Below, one piece after another: positions 27,090 to 35,537 of a stretch of DNA of 58,633 bases. Numbering within the stretch: the stretch's first letter is position 1; every line of letters begins with the position of its first letter. This stretch comes from Elusimicrobium minutum. Its GTDB lineage: Bacteria > Elusimicrobiota > Elusimicrobia > Elusimicrobiales > UBA9959. A program made the translations under genes and the position numbers. The stretch is taken from NCBI GenBank assembly GCA_020723765.1, contig DYIF01000012.1, forward strand, positions 1 to 58,633. Direction: 5' to 3'. The notes beneath the pieces were generated by a model. That model made no database searches, was not told the origin of the DNA, and saw only the letters and a list, made by a program, of their open reading frames with translations.

Positions 27090-28441
27090 AAAAGATATTA
27101 TTAAAAAACCTAAGAATTTTAGATTTAAAATCTCAAAAAACCGTTAAGTCTTCCATTTTAATAAAAAACGAAATAATAGAAGAAATTTTTCATCCCGGCT
27201 CCGAGCCTAAAATTGAAGCTCAAACGATGGATTTTAAAGGGCTTACCGCTTTTCCCGGTCTTATAGATTCCCATACTCATTTTAAGCTTAAGTTAGGAAA
27301 CGGGAAATATAACTCGGACGATTTCGTTTCCGGTTCAAAAGCCTGTATAGCCGGAGGCATAACTACATTTATAGATTTTACTAACGGAGAAGAAAAAAAT
27401 CCGATAAAAGATATAGACTCCAGAATAAAAGAAGCCGAAAATTCTTTATGCGATTATAGCCTTCACGCCGTTTTAAAGGGATTCGAAAATTTCGAGGATT
27501 TGGAAACAAGGCTTTTAAAAATAAAAGAGAAAGGAATAAATTCCGTAAAGATATTCACCACATACAAAAATCGCGGTCTTATGAGCCCCGAAGAAAAGAT
27601 AGCTCATATACTGGATATCGCGGCAAAAAACGATATCGTGGTTTGCGTTCACGCCGAAGACGATTCTTTGATAAACTATAACATTGTTAAAAATAAAAAA
27701 AATTATAAAAAAATAGAATTTCACAACGTAATAAGAGACGAATTTTCGGAAAATTATGCGGTTTCAAAGATTCTAAAATTAAACGAAAAATTTAACGCAA
27801 AGATTTATTTCGTTCATGTCTCTTCGGCGAAATCCTTAAATACGATAATGGAATATAAAAATAAAGGTTTTGAGGTCTATGCCGAAACCTGCCCTCAGTA
27901 TCTGGGATTAAACGAAGAGATTTATAAAAAAAAGGACAACTTTTTGTATACATTTACTCCTCCAGTAAGAAGCCGCAAAAACCAAAAAAATATGCTTTCC
28001 GAAATATCGCAGTTCGACGTTTTTGCGACCGACTCCTGCGCTTTTAATATTAGCGATAAAATAATCAATAAAAAAGATGTTACCAGAATACCGATGGGCG
28101 TAGCGTCCTCCCAGATAATGTTTCCTTTCCTCTATACTTTAGGGGTTAAAAAAGGAAAGCTAAGTTTATTCCGTCTTATGGAATTAACCGCTTTTAATCC
28201 GGCGAAAATATTTTCGATTTCCAAAAAAGGAGAGATAAAAAAAGGATACTATGCGGATATCTTTGTTTTCGATCCCGATGAAAGTTTTATGGTGAGAGCC
28301 GAAGAGCTTTTTCATAAATCGGATTATTCAGTATTTGAAGGATTAAAGCTTTACGGCAAGACAAAAGCGGTTTTTTTGAGAGGAGCTTTGGCTTATTTAA
28401 ACGGAAACCTCTTTGAAAATAATGGAAAATTTTTGGGATAG
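27086..28441 (+). CDS. hydantoinase/dihydropyrimidinase-like amidohydrolase
   Basis: 451 residues from a GTG start. All metal ligands of the cyclic amidohydrolase family are present: His63 and His65 (DSHTHF), carboxylated Lys155 (VKIF), His189 (VHAEDD), His244 (VHVSS) and Asp316 (ATDSCAF). ETCPQYL at 267-273 and the overall spacing favour the D-hydantoinase/dihydropyrimidinase branch over PyrC dihydroorotase, although the true ring substrate cannot be read from sequence. No pyrimidine genes adjoin it apart from the distant pyrH. It ends five bases before the convergent aspartate kinase gene. Confidence 0.8.
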   Translation: MKKILLKNLRILDLKSQKTVKSSILIKNEIIEEIFHPGSEPKIEAQTMDFKGLTAFPGLIDSHTHFKLKLGNGKYNSDDFVSGSKACIAGGITTFIDFTNGEEKNPIKDIDSRIKEAENSLCDYSLHAVLKGFENFEDLETRLLKIKEKGINSVKIFTTYKNRGLMSPEEKIAHILDIAAKNDIVVCVHAEDDSLINYNIVKNKKNYKKIEFHNVIRDEFSENYAVSKILKLNEKFNAKIYFVHVSSAKSLNTIMEYKNKGFEVYAETCPQYLGLNEEIYKKKDNFLYTFTPPVRSRKNQKNMLSEISQFDVFATDSCAFNISDKIINKKDVTRIPMGVASSQIMFPFLYTLGVKKGKLSLFRLMELTAFNPAKIFSISKKGEIKKGYYADIFVFDPDESFMVRAEELFHKSDYSVFEGLKLYGKTKAVFLRGALAYLNGNLFENNGKFLG

Positions 28442-28446
28442 TTTTT

Positions 28447-29403
28447 TTATTTTAGGATGAAATCTTTATAAAGTTTTTTTATCAAGTCTTTTTCGTCGCA
28501 TTTTTGAAATAAAAGAGTTATTTTGTTTCGGTTTAAAAATATTTTTTTAAATGGATATTTTTTAGTCTTATTTATCAAATCCTTTCTCAATATTATTTTT
28601 TCTCCTATCATGGATATTTTTATGTCGTTTTCGTTTCGAGCCAAAGAAATATATTTGATTTCCGGTTTAAAATTTTGAGTATAGTTTCTTATTAACGTGG
28701 GTTTTGCGTTTTCCATGCTCGAGCCTAAATAGAGCCTTACGTTTTGCTTCATGGCGTATCGTATGGCTTTTGTTTGTCTAATTTCAAAGTCCACTTTTGA
28801 AATCTCAAAGAGTTCTTTATACGATATTTCTTTTAATTTTTTTGCGTACTCTATTTTTGAAGGGTTTGAAGAATAAACCCCTTTTATATCGCTTAAAAGA
28901 TAACAAGGAGAATCGAATATTGTCGAAATATAAACCGCGGTATAATCCGAACCTCCCCTTCCGAGCGTGGTTATGTTTAAATTTTTGTCTATTCCCACAA
29001 AACCCGGAAGTATTATAACATCGTATATTTTTAAAAGGCCGATAATTTTTTTCTTGTTTACGGATAATATTTTTGAATTGCCGTGGGTTGGGGTTGTTTT
29101 TATTTCGGCCTGGTATTGATTTAAAGCTATGGATTTTAAATTGTTTGCGTTTAACGCCATATTCATAAGAGATATGCTTATGTTTTCGCCCGAGGATAAA
29201 AGCATATCTAAGCTTCTGGGGTCGGACGAAAATTTTTTAGATATTTTCAAAAGATCGTCCGTTATATCGGCCGGAGCGGAAAGCACGACTATCAGTTTTT
29301 TGTATTTACTTAAAAAAGATTTTATTCTATTTGAAACGAAACTGATTTTGTCGGAATTGGAAACTGAAGAGCCTCCGAATTTTAAAATAGCCAGATTTTT
29401 CAT
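28447..29403 (-). CDS. aspartate kinase catalytic domain without tandem ACT domains
   Basis: 318 residues, against about 400-450 for usual aspartokinases. Kinase motifs are intact: KFGGSS at 8-13, LSSGENISISLM, TLGRGGSDYTAVY and SDIKGVYSSNP. The C-terminal 80 residues do not show two clear ACT domains, so lysine or threonine feedback sites may be missing. It phosphorylates aspartate for lysine, methionine, threonine or diaminopimelate synthesis. It follows pilB by 19 bases, without a clear ribosome site, at the end of the tRNA-greA-pilB unit. Confidence 0.85.
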   Translation of the reverse strand: MKNLAILKFGGSSVSNSDKISFVSNRIKSFLSKYKKLIVVLSAPADITDDLLKISKKFSSDPRSLDMLLSSGENISISLMNMALNANNLKSIALNQYQAEIKTTPTHGNSKILSVNKKKIIGLLKIYDVIILPGFVGIDKNLNITTLGRGGSDYTAVYISTIFDSPCYLLSDIKGVYSSNPSKIEYAKKLKEISYKELFEISKVDFEIRQTKAIRYAMKQNVRLYLGSSMENAKPTLIRNYTQNFKPEIKYISLARNENDIKISMIGEKIILRKDLINKTKKYPFKKIFLNRNKITLLFQKCDEKDLIKKLYKDFILK

Positions 29404-29422
29404 TATTTGCGTTAGAAAAAAC

Positions 29423-30793
29423 TTAAACCATAGTAGCCGTGACTCTTATCACTTCCGCAAGCGTGGTATGGCCGGCTCTCGCTTTATGTATGCCGTCCAT
29501 CAAAAGCGTTCTCATCTTGCCGCTTTGTATGGCGGCTTTTTTAATAACGTCGGTGGGAGAATGGTTTAAAACTTCTTTTCTTATGTCTTCATTCATAAGC
29601 ATAAGCTCGAATATGCCCGTTCTTCCCATATACCCCGTTCCTCTGCATTCGGGGCATCCCCCTTCGTTTGCGACTCTATAATCGGCGTTGGGTTGAAGGA
29701 GAAGGTCTTTGACTATTTTACCTTCAAACGGATCCATATTCTTTATGAATTCGTTTACGCTCGCCTCGCTTGGGGCCGCGGCTTTTTTGGAGCATTTGGG
29801 ACATACCTTTCTAACAAGCCTTTGAGACATCGCCCCTATCATGGATGAAGCCATTAAAAAAGGAGGAATTCCCATTTCAAAAAGCCTTTCTATAGTGCTT
29901 GGTGCGTTTATGGTATGTATGGTTGTAAACAACAAATGGCCGGTTAAAGCGGCTCTTAACGATATCTCCGCCGTTTCATAGTCTCTTATCTCTCCTATCA
30001 TTATTACATCAGGGTCTTGCCTCAATATCGTTCTAAGCCCTTCGGACCATGTAAACCCCGATTTTACGTTTATCTGAGATTGGTTTATTCCTTCAAGCCT
30101 GTATTCCACCGGGTCTTCCAGAGTTATTATGTTTATGGAAGGCGCGTTTATGTTTTTAAGCATTGCATAAAGGGTTGTAGTTTTTCCGGAACCTGTTGCG
30201 CCGGTTACAAAAAAGATACCGTACGGATTTCTTATTATCTTTTTAATCAAGGATATGGTATCCGCGTCCATGCCCAATTGTTCTATATCCAGACCCAACT
30301 GTCCTTTATCTAAAACTCTAAGCACCAATTTTTCGCCGTTTATCGTAGGAAAAGAAGATACTCTAACCTGAATGGCTCTGTTGTTTATTATTTTTTGGAA
30401 TCTGCCTTCCTCGTTTCTATAAGAAGATGGCGGTTCCGGATCAAATCCCGCAAGGACCCTTATTCTTTGAGTCAACGGAAGCTGCGGGTTTTTTTGAACG
30501 TTTAACACGTCGTGAAGTATTCCGTCTATTCTAAATCTTACCCTCAGGTTTTGACCCTGGCCTTCTATATGTATGTCGCTGGCTCTTTCTTTTATGGCAT
30601 ATTCTAAAATCATATCGCTCATTTTAATCGCAAGGTCTATGGCCGGAGATTTAAGCTTAGAATTTAAAAGTTCGTTATATGCCTCTTCCAGAGAGTTATA
30701 TTTGGAAATGTTATTTTGAGAAATCGGTTGTTGGTTTTGGGATTGTTGAGGTTGTTGAGGATTTTTATCGTCTTTTTGTCCCCAGAAAGCCAT
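29423..30793 (-). CDS. pilB: type IV pilus / type II secretion assembly ATPase (PilB/GspE family)
   Basis: 456 residues. ASDIHIE (71-77), Walker A GATGSGKTTT (198-207), Asp box ITLEDPVE (223-230), Walker B VIMIGEIRD (263-271) and zinc cysteines 331/334 and 380/383 define the PilB/GspE group and exclude PilT. The N-terminal MshEN/T2SSE-N domain is absent; in its place are about 30 Gln/Asn-rich residues. It would power pilus or pseudopilus polymerisation at the inner membrane. AAGGAGG precedes ATG. No other pilus genes are adjacent, so pilB versus gspE cannot be settled from here. Confidence 0.9.
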   Translation of the reverse strand: MAFWGQKDDKNPQQPQQSQNQQPISQNNISKYNSLEEAYNELLNSKLKSPAIDLAIKMSDMILEYAIKERASDIHIEGQGQNLRVRFRIDGILHDVLNVQKNPQLPLTQRIRVLAGFDPEPPSSYRNEEGRFQKIINNRAIQVRVSSFPTINGEKLVLRVLDKGQLGLDIEQLGMDADTISLIKKIIRNPYGIFFVTGATGSGKTTTLYAMLKNINAPSINIITLEDPVEYRLEGINQSQINVKSGFTWSEGLRTILRQDPDVIMIGEIRDYETAEISLRAALTGHLLFTTIHTINAPSTIERLFEMGIPPFLMASSMIGAMSQRLVRKVCPKCSKKAAAPSEASVNEFIKNMDPFEGKIVKDLLLQPNADYRVANEGGCPECRGTGYMGRTGIFELMLMNEDIRKEVLNHSPTDVIKKAAIQSGKMRTLLMDGIHKARAGHTTLAEVIRVTATMV

Positions 30794-30806
30794 CTTTTCC
30801 TCCTTA

Positions 30807-31274
30807 TCAGTACTCTATACTTAATATTTTAAATTCTTTTTCGCCGTTTGGCAAGCTTATTTTTCTTATCTCATCTATTTTAGCTCCTAACAACCCTTGA
30901 GCCAGAGGAGAGTTTATTGAAATTTTTCCATTTAACGGGTCCGATTCGGCCACCGAAACTATGCAATAATTTTTTTCGTCTCCCGATTTTAAATCCATTA
31001 TTTTTATCTTTGCTCCCATTCTTATTTCGTCTTTGTTTATTTCGTTTTCGTTTACTATTCTGGCTTTTCTTATCATCGTTTCAAGTTCCGATATTCTTCT
31101 TAATATCTTTAGCTGTTTTTCTTTGGCGTACTGATATCCGGCGTTTTCTCTCAAGTCTCCCTGTTCTCTCGTTTCTTGAATCTCCTGATTTATCTCTTGT
31201 TTTTCTTTATATAAATTGTTTAATTCTTCTTGTATTTTTTGATAACCTTCTTTCGTTAAAAAAACATCGTTCAT
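30807..31274 (-). CDS. greA: transcript cleavage factor GreA
   Basis: 155 residues. N-terminal coiled coil with LTKEGYQKIQEELNNLYKEK and the acidic-tip region REQGDLRENAGYQYAKEKQ. The C-terminal FKBP-like domain has INSPLAQGLLGAKI. It stimulates cleavage of backtracked RNA by RNA polymerase. GAGAGG precedes ATG. It lies 40 bases after the tRNA gene on the same strand and probably shares its promoter. Confidence 0.95.
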   Translation of the reverse strand: MNDVFLTKEGYQKIQEELNNLYKEKQEINQEIQETREQGDLRENAGYQYAKEKQLKILRRISELETMIRKARIVNENEINKDEIRMGAKIKIMDLKSGDEKNYCIVSVAESDPLNGKISINSPLAQGLLGAKIDEIRKISLPNGEKEFKILSIEY

Positions 31275-31314
31275 CTTAAACCTCTCGGATTTTTATTTTC
31301 CCCTTAAGATTTTA

Positions 31315-31388
31315 TGGCACCGGGAGGGATCGAACCTCCGACCTGACGCTTATGAAACGCCCGCTCTAACCAACTGAGCTACGGTGCC
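31315..31388 (-). tRNA. tRNA with CAU anticodon, most likely elongator tRNA-Met
   Basis: A 74-base cloverleaf on the minus strand. The acceptor GGCACCG pairs with CGGTGCC, followed by discriminator A; the D-arm is GCTC/GAGC; the anticodon loop TTCATAA gives CAU; the T-arm is GGAGG-TTCGATC-CCTCC. A paired 1-72 position excludes initiator tRNA. CCA is not encoded. The anticodon stem has two G-U pairs. tRNA-Ile2 (CAU read after lysidine modification) is the alternative I cannot fully exclude. Confidence 0.88.
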
Positions 31389-31396
31389 ATATCTAT

Positions 31397-31425
31397 ATTA
31401 TACAAAAAAATGAGGTCTATTTAAA
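31397..31425 (-). promoter_or_regulatory. promoter of the tRNA(CAU)-greA unit
   Basis: TATAAT (31397-31402, minus strand) with TTTAAA 17 bases upstream (31420-31425) overlapping the end of the malic enzyme gene. The -10 box is eight bases from the first tRNA base, so transcription would start at or just before the mature 5' end. Confidence 0.55.
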
Positions 31426-32787
31426 TTTGGATATTATCCCTTTTTCCATCCTCATTTTTGTGTCTTTTATGGCTCTGAATATTTTTTCTTCCGCGGATTT
31501 TCTCAACTGTTTTTCGGTGAGTTTAACTCTGGCTATGCCCTGTTCTATTGCTTTGAGTCCAACCGCGACCGCTTCCTGAACATAAACCTCCGGCTCGCTC
31601 ATAAGCGGGATTATGTAGTCTTCGTTTATTCCCTTTTTCTCGGCGTATTTAGCCAAAGCCTCCGCCGCGGCTATGCACATCTCGTCGGTTATGGTTTTGG
31701 CATGAACGTCCAGAGCTCCTCTGAATATTCCGGGAAATCCCAAAGAGTTGTTAACCTGATTGGGAAAATCGCTTCTGCCCGTAGCGACCACTTTTGCTCC
31801 GGCTTCTTTGGCGTCCCACGGCCACATCTCGGGTATGGGGTTGGCGGTAACGAAAACTATCGCGTTTTTATTCATTGCGCTTACCCATTCTTTTTTTACC
31901 ACATCGGGTCCCGGTGTGGAAGCCGCGCTTAAAACATCCGCTCCGACAAGCGCTTCTTTAAGTCCGCCGGTTATCTGGTCTTTGTTGGTTATCTGGCACA
32001 TATGCCATTTTTCCTTATGGTTTTGCAAATCTGTTCTTCCTTTATGGAGTATTCCCTTGGAATCTACGTATATTAGGTTTCCGGGTTTGGCTCCGTATTT
32101 CATATACAAAATTCCTATTCTTATGTTTGCCGCTCCCGCTCCTAAAAGAACTATTTTAACATCCGATATTTTTTTGCCGGCTATTTTTAAAGCGTTTATA
32201 AGACCGGCTAAACAGACTGTGGCGGTACCCTGCTGGTCGTCGTGCCATACGGGTATTTTCATCCTTTTCCTGAGCTCATCGAGTATATAAAAACACTTGG
32301 GTTGTTCAATGTCCTCTAAATTTATTCCGCCAAAACACGGCTCCAAGTAAGATACGGTTTTTATTATTTCGTCAGGGTCTTTTGTATTTAAGCATATGGA
32401 AACGGCGTCCACTCCCCCAAGATACTTAAAAAGCATCGCTTTTCCTTCCATAACGGGCATACCGGCTTCGGGGCCGATGTCTCCCAAACCTAAAATCCTT
32501 GTCCCGTCGGTTACCACGGCGACGGTATTTCCTTTGTTTGTATGTTCGAATACTTTTTCCGGGTTTTTGTGTATGTCTTTGCATACCGCCGCAACCCCGG
32601 GAGTATACCATATGGCGAAATCGTCGTATGTTCTTATGCATGCTTTAGGCGTCACTTCTATCTTTCCTTTGTAAAAGGGATGCATTTTCATCGCATCTTC
32701 CGCCGGTTTGTTGGCTTTTTTAATAAGCTCTTCTTTAGAAACCTTTTTTAATGTGTTTTTTTTGTTTTTTGTAGATGTTTTAGGCAT
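31417..32787 (-). CDS. NAD(P)-dependent malic enzyme, single-domain type
   Basis: 456 residues. Malic N-domain with IWYTPGVAAVCKDI, then GLGDIGPEAGMPVMEGKAMLFK, the catalytic Lys/Asp region, and the Rossmann domain with VLLGAGAANIRIG. No phosphotransacetylase domain follows, so it is the short form (MaeA/YtsJ-like), not the fused MaeB. It oxidatively decarboxylates malate to pyruvate, providing NAD(P)H and linking to complex I. The N-terminal 20 residues are Lys/Thr-rich. GGAG precedes ATG, with a -10 box at 32836-32841. Confidence 0.95.
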   Translation of the reverse strand: MPKTSTKNKKNTLKKVSKEELIKKANKPAEDAMKMHPFYKGKIEVTPKACIRTYDDFAIWYTPGVAAVCKDIHKNPEKVFEHTNKGNTVAVVTDGTRILGLGDIGPEAGMPVMEGKAMLFKYLGGVDAVSICLNTKDPDEIIKTVSYLEPCFGGINLEDIEQPKCFYILDELRKRMKIPVWHDDQQGTATVCLAGLINALKIAGKKISDVKIVLLGAGAANIRIGILYMKYGAKPGNLIYVDSKGILHKGRTDLQNHKEKWHMCQITNKDQITGGLKEALVGADVLSAASTPGPDVVKKEWVSAMNKNAIVFVTANPIPEMWPWDAKEAGAKVVATGRSDFPNQVNNSLGFPGIFRGALDVHAKTITDEMCIAAAEALAKYAEKKGINEDYIIPLMSEPEVYVQEAVAVGLKAIEQGIARVKLTEKQLRKSAEEKIFRAIKDTKMRMEKGIISKFK

Positions 32788-32835
32788 AAACTCTCCTTTT
32801 TAAGGGGCAAATTTATTCTCTAAACCCCTCAGATT

Positions 32836-32841
32836 ATTATA
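32836..32841 (-). promoter_or_regulatory. -10 box upstream of the malic enzyme gene
   Basis: TATAAT on the minus strand, 48 bases before the ATG at 32787, giving a leader with a GGAG site. The -35 is weak. The 74-base gap after etfA shows a loose GGGG/CCCC pairing but no T-tract on this strand. Confidence 0.4.
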
Positions 32842-32861
32842 CAAAAAAATTAGTATTATAT

Positions 32862-33758
32862 TTACTTTTCGGTTAATATTTTTTGAAGAAAATTTTTATA
32901 ATCCAAACATATAAAATAATCCGATATCTTTTTTATAGGAGCGTTGGGATCGGTGTTTACGGATATTATGGTTTTCGCTTTTTCTATCCCTTTTATGTGA
33001 TACTCTTTCCCGGATATCCCTATTGCGATGTATAACTTGGGAGAAATTATTTTCCCCGTTATTCCTATCTGGTAATCGTGATTTGCCACCCCTTCGTGTA
33101 TTAAGGGTCTGGTATATCCGACGGCGGCTTTTATGGATGAAGCGAATTTTTTTATTAACGAAATATCCTCGGCTCTAACTCCCCTTCCTACGCCTATTAC
33201 TTTGTCCGATTTGTCCGGCGTTAGCTCCGATTCTTTTTTTTCTTTCGATATCGTTTCGATTTTTGAGCTTTTTGCGACTAAAATCTCTTTGAATTTTTTT
33301 TCTATTAGTTCGTTAGAAGAATTATCGGAAGCATTTATCGTTATTATTTTAGTCTCGGATAAGGATATAAGTCTTGCGGATATGTCTCCGCCGTAGGCGT
33401 ATTTTTCCGCGTATAGATTTCCGTTTTCCAATATTAAACTATGACAGTCGGTAAGTATTCCGGATTTTAGTTCTATGGCAATCTGAGCCATTAGATTCTT
33501 TATTTCGTTAGAAGAAGAAGAGATTATTATTTGAGGCCCGATTTCGGCTATTATTTTTAACAACTCAGACGTTATGTTTTCATTGAAAAAGTTGTCCGAT
33601 TTTAATAAGAAATCTTTGTTTTTTATTTCCGTTCCCTTTTCGGAGATAGATATAACGACGGTTTTACGCTCCGATACAAATTGGTCGAGCAGGTTTAATA
33701 TTCGATTAAGTTCTTTTTCCTCGTTTTCTTTTATTATTATCAAAGCTTTTTTATTCAT
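32862..33758 (-). CDS. etfA: electron transfer flavoprotein alpha subunit
   Basis: 298 residues. The C-terminal FAD domain is clear: VIGVGRGVRAED, AVGYTRPLIHEG, QIGITGKIISPKLYIAIGIS and VNTDPNAPIKKISDY. The N-terminal half is diverged. With EtfB it carries electrons from acyl-CoA or other dehydrogenases. No dehydrogenase, EtfQO or FixCX partner gene is in the window. Its ATG lies inside the end of etfB (overlap of eight bases). Confidence 0.93.
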   Translation of the reverse strand: MNKKALIIIKENEEKELNRILNLLDQFVSERKTVVISISEKGTEIKNKDFLLKSDNFFNENITSELLKIIAEIGPQIIISSSSNEIKNLMAQIAIELKSGILTDCHSLILENGNLYAEKYAYGGDISARLISLSETKIITINASDNSSNELIEKKFKEILVAKSSKIETISKEKKESELTPDKSDKVIGVGRGVRAEDISLIKKFASSIKAAVGYTRPLIHEGVANHDYQIGITGKIISPKLYIAIGISGKEYHIKGIEKAKTIISVNTDPNAPIKKISDYFICLDYKNFLQKILTEK

Positions 33759-34524
33759 ATATTATTTTTTTAATTTTTTCGATATCCTCCGGATTTTCCA
33801 ATTTTAATTCCTCAAAATTTCTTTGAGAGTTTGTTTGGACCTCTTTTAAATCTAAAACTTTTGTCGGGCTATCTTTTATACCGTCTATTTCGAGGTTTAA
33901 GTCAGAAAGAGAAAACTTTGGAACGATAAAGTTTTTGGATTTTATTTTGTTTTTTATGGACACCACTCTAAACTTGATTTTTGACAAATCGAAGGATAGG
34001 CAACACGGTTTTTGAATTTTTAGTTTAACGGTTTCAAAAGACAAAAGTTGAGTTGCAAAAAAACAATTTTCGAAAAAATCTATTTCAGAGACCCCGCATA
34101 CAACCGGTATTTTCAAAAACCTGGAAACCTCGGAGGCCACCACCCCCGTTTCTCCGTCTCCCGACTTTAATCCGAAAAATACCGCATAATCTTCTTCTTT
34201 TTTTATTTTTTCTATCGCTTTCGATATTACCATAGAGGTTATAAAAGCGTCCGAACCTTTTAGTTTGGGATCGGTTATCAGATATCCTTCGTCGACTCCT
34301 TTTGATATCGCGTATCTTATTATTTCTTCGGCGGATGTCGGGCCCATGGTAATAGCGGTTACTTTAAAACCGTATTTATCTTTTAATATTAAAGCGTTTT
34401 CAAGCGCGTATTCGTCGTATATGTTATTTATGAGCTTTATGTTTTCTCTTATCAGATTTCCATTGGAGTCGAATTTTATTGATTCTTCCGAAGGTATTTG
34501 TTTTAAACAAACTATTAGGTTCAT
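33751..34524 (-). CDS. etfB: electron transfer flavoprotein beta subunit
   Basis: 257 residues. LIVCLKQIP at 3-11, NNIYDEYALENAL, the TMGP adenine-nucleotide loop, and FGLKSGDGETGVVASEVSRF in place of the common AIDGDTAQV segment. The substitution of AID by SGD in this loop is a diverged form, so partner and nucleotide specificity are open. It overlaps the end of purA by four bases and etfA by eight, so the flavoprotein genes are translated from the purB-purA transcript. Confidence 0.93.
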   Translation of the reverse strand: MNLIVCLKQIPSEESIKFDSNGNLIRENIKLINNIYDEYALENALILKDKYGFKVTAITMGPTSAEEIIRYAISKGVDEGYLITDPKLKGSDAFITSMVISKAIEKIKKEEDYAVFFGLKSGDGETGVVASEVSRFLKIPVVCGVSEIDFFENCFFATQLLSFETVKLKIQKPCCLSFDLSKIKFRVVSIKNKIKSKNFIVPKFSLSDLNLEIDGIKDSPTKVLDLKEVQTNSQRNFEELKLENPEDIEKIKKIIYE

Positions 34525-35537
34525 TTTCTTAAATCTATTATATCCTCGGTATTGGGGCCTTGAGATATAAGAGCCAATTTGGGATAAGGGTAAACTTTCG
34601 ATAGTTTATTTAAAATTTTTAAAAAATTAATAGCTTTTTTTTCTTTTACCTCCAAAATCTTTTTTATCCTGGGGGATAAAAGGTCGAAATGAGTTACCGC
34701 TATTTTTGTCGCCGAATTTATCATAATCGCTTTTTTTGCGGTTTCGTACTCGAACTCTCCTATTCGTCTAAGTCTTTTGCTGACGCTTCCGACCTCTCTT
34801 CCCTGAGTGTGATATTTTTCAAGCTCTTTTTCGTCGGTTATTTCTTTCTCAAGCGGTCCCGGACCGACTCTTGAAACATAAGGCTTTAAAATCGCGTAAA
34901 TATCGCCTACGTATTTAGGTCCGAGTCCCACCTCGGCAAGGAAAGTGGATGCGGTTGTGTCTCTGGATGTGACAAAAGGGTATTCTCCGTGCAATAAAGA
35001 AAGTTTAAATCCCTGGGTTCCTTCTATAAGGATTTTTTTGCTCCTGGATATTTCTTTGTTTAAAAGCTCCGGCACGGATTTAATAAAACAAGACAATTCT
35101 TTTACGTCTTTTGCAAATAAGATCTTCTTTCTTTCTATTCTGTCCTTTATCGCCATGCCAAGCCCGGTTCCCACGCTTCCTATCGTGTTCATTAGATGAG
35201 GATTTTTCCTTTCCGCATTTCTTTGTTCTTCCGTTATTACGACGCAATTAGGATCTATTATTATCCTGTTTTCTGTTTGAGTTTCTTTTATTTCGTTTAA
35301 AAGCCATTCGAGTATGACATAACTTCCCGCGGCGAGTATAAGCTTGGTTTTAGGATTTACAAATCCCGCGGGGATGGATTTTAAAGGATAAATCTTTCCG
35401 TTTAAAAAGACCGTGTGTCCGGCGTTCGGTCCGCCCACTTTAACGCAGTAATCGGCTTTGTCTTTTAATGCCAGATATGCCGCGATCTTGCCTTTTCCCT
35501 CATCCCCCCCTTGAGCTCCTACGATAATATCAACCAT
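34521..35537 (-). CDS. purA: adenylosuccinate synthetase, short archaeal-type form
   Basis: 338 residues from the ATG at 35537, preceded by CGGAGG; an upstream in-frame codon at 35561 is rejected. GTP-binding GAQGGDEGKGK (7-17) and GPNAGHTVFLNG are intact. Most bacterial PurA are about 430 residues. This one has the compact layout of thermococcal PurA: LIEGTQGFKLSLLHGEYPFV, TSRDTTASTFLAEVGLGP, SRVGPGPL, and a C-terminal QGPNTEDIIDLRK. It joins IMP and aspartate with GTP to adenylosuccinate. The start overlaps the purB stop by one base (TAATG). Confidence 0.95.
   Translation of the reverse strand: MVDIIVGAQGGDEGKGKIAAYLALKDKADYCVKVGGPNAGHTVFLNGKIYPLKSIPAGFVNPKTKLILAAGSYVILEWLLNEIKETQTENRIIIDPNCVVITEEQRNAERKNPHLMNTIGSVGTGLGMAIKDRIERKKILFAKDVKELSCFIKSVPELLNKEISRSKKILIEGTQGFKLSLLHGEYPFVTSRDTTASTFLAEVGLGPKYVGDIYAILKPYVSRVGPGPLEKEITDEKELEKYHTQGREVGSVSKRLRRIGEFEYETAKKAIMINSATKIAVTHFDLLSPRIKKILEVKEKKAINFLKILNKLSKVYPYPKLALISQGPNTEDIIDLRK

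Noticed and set aside
31760-32290. Antisense frame of 176 codons in the malic enzyme gene
   Set aside because: Shadow frame; the minus strand encodes a complete malic enzyme with all motifs.
32801-32835. Terminator after the maeB start region (GGGG/CCCC pairing)
   Set aside because: Short imperfect stem with a loop of about 20 bases and no T-tract on the transcribed strand.
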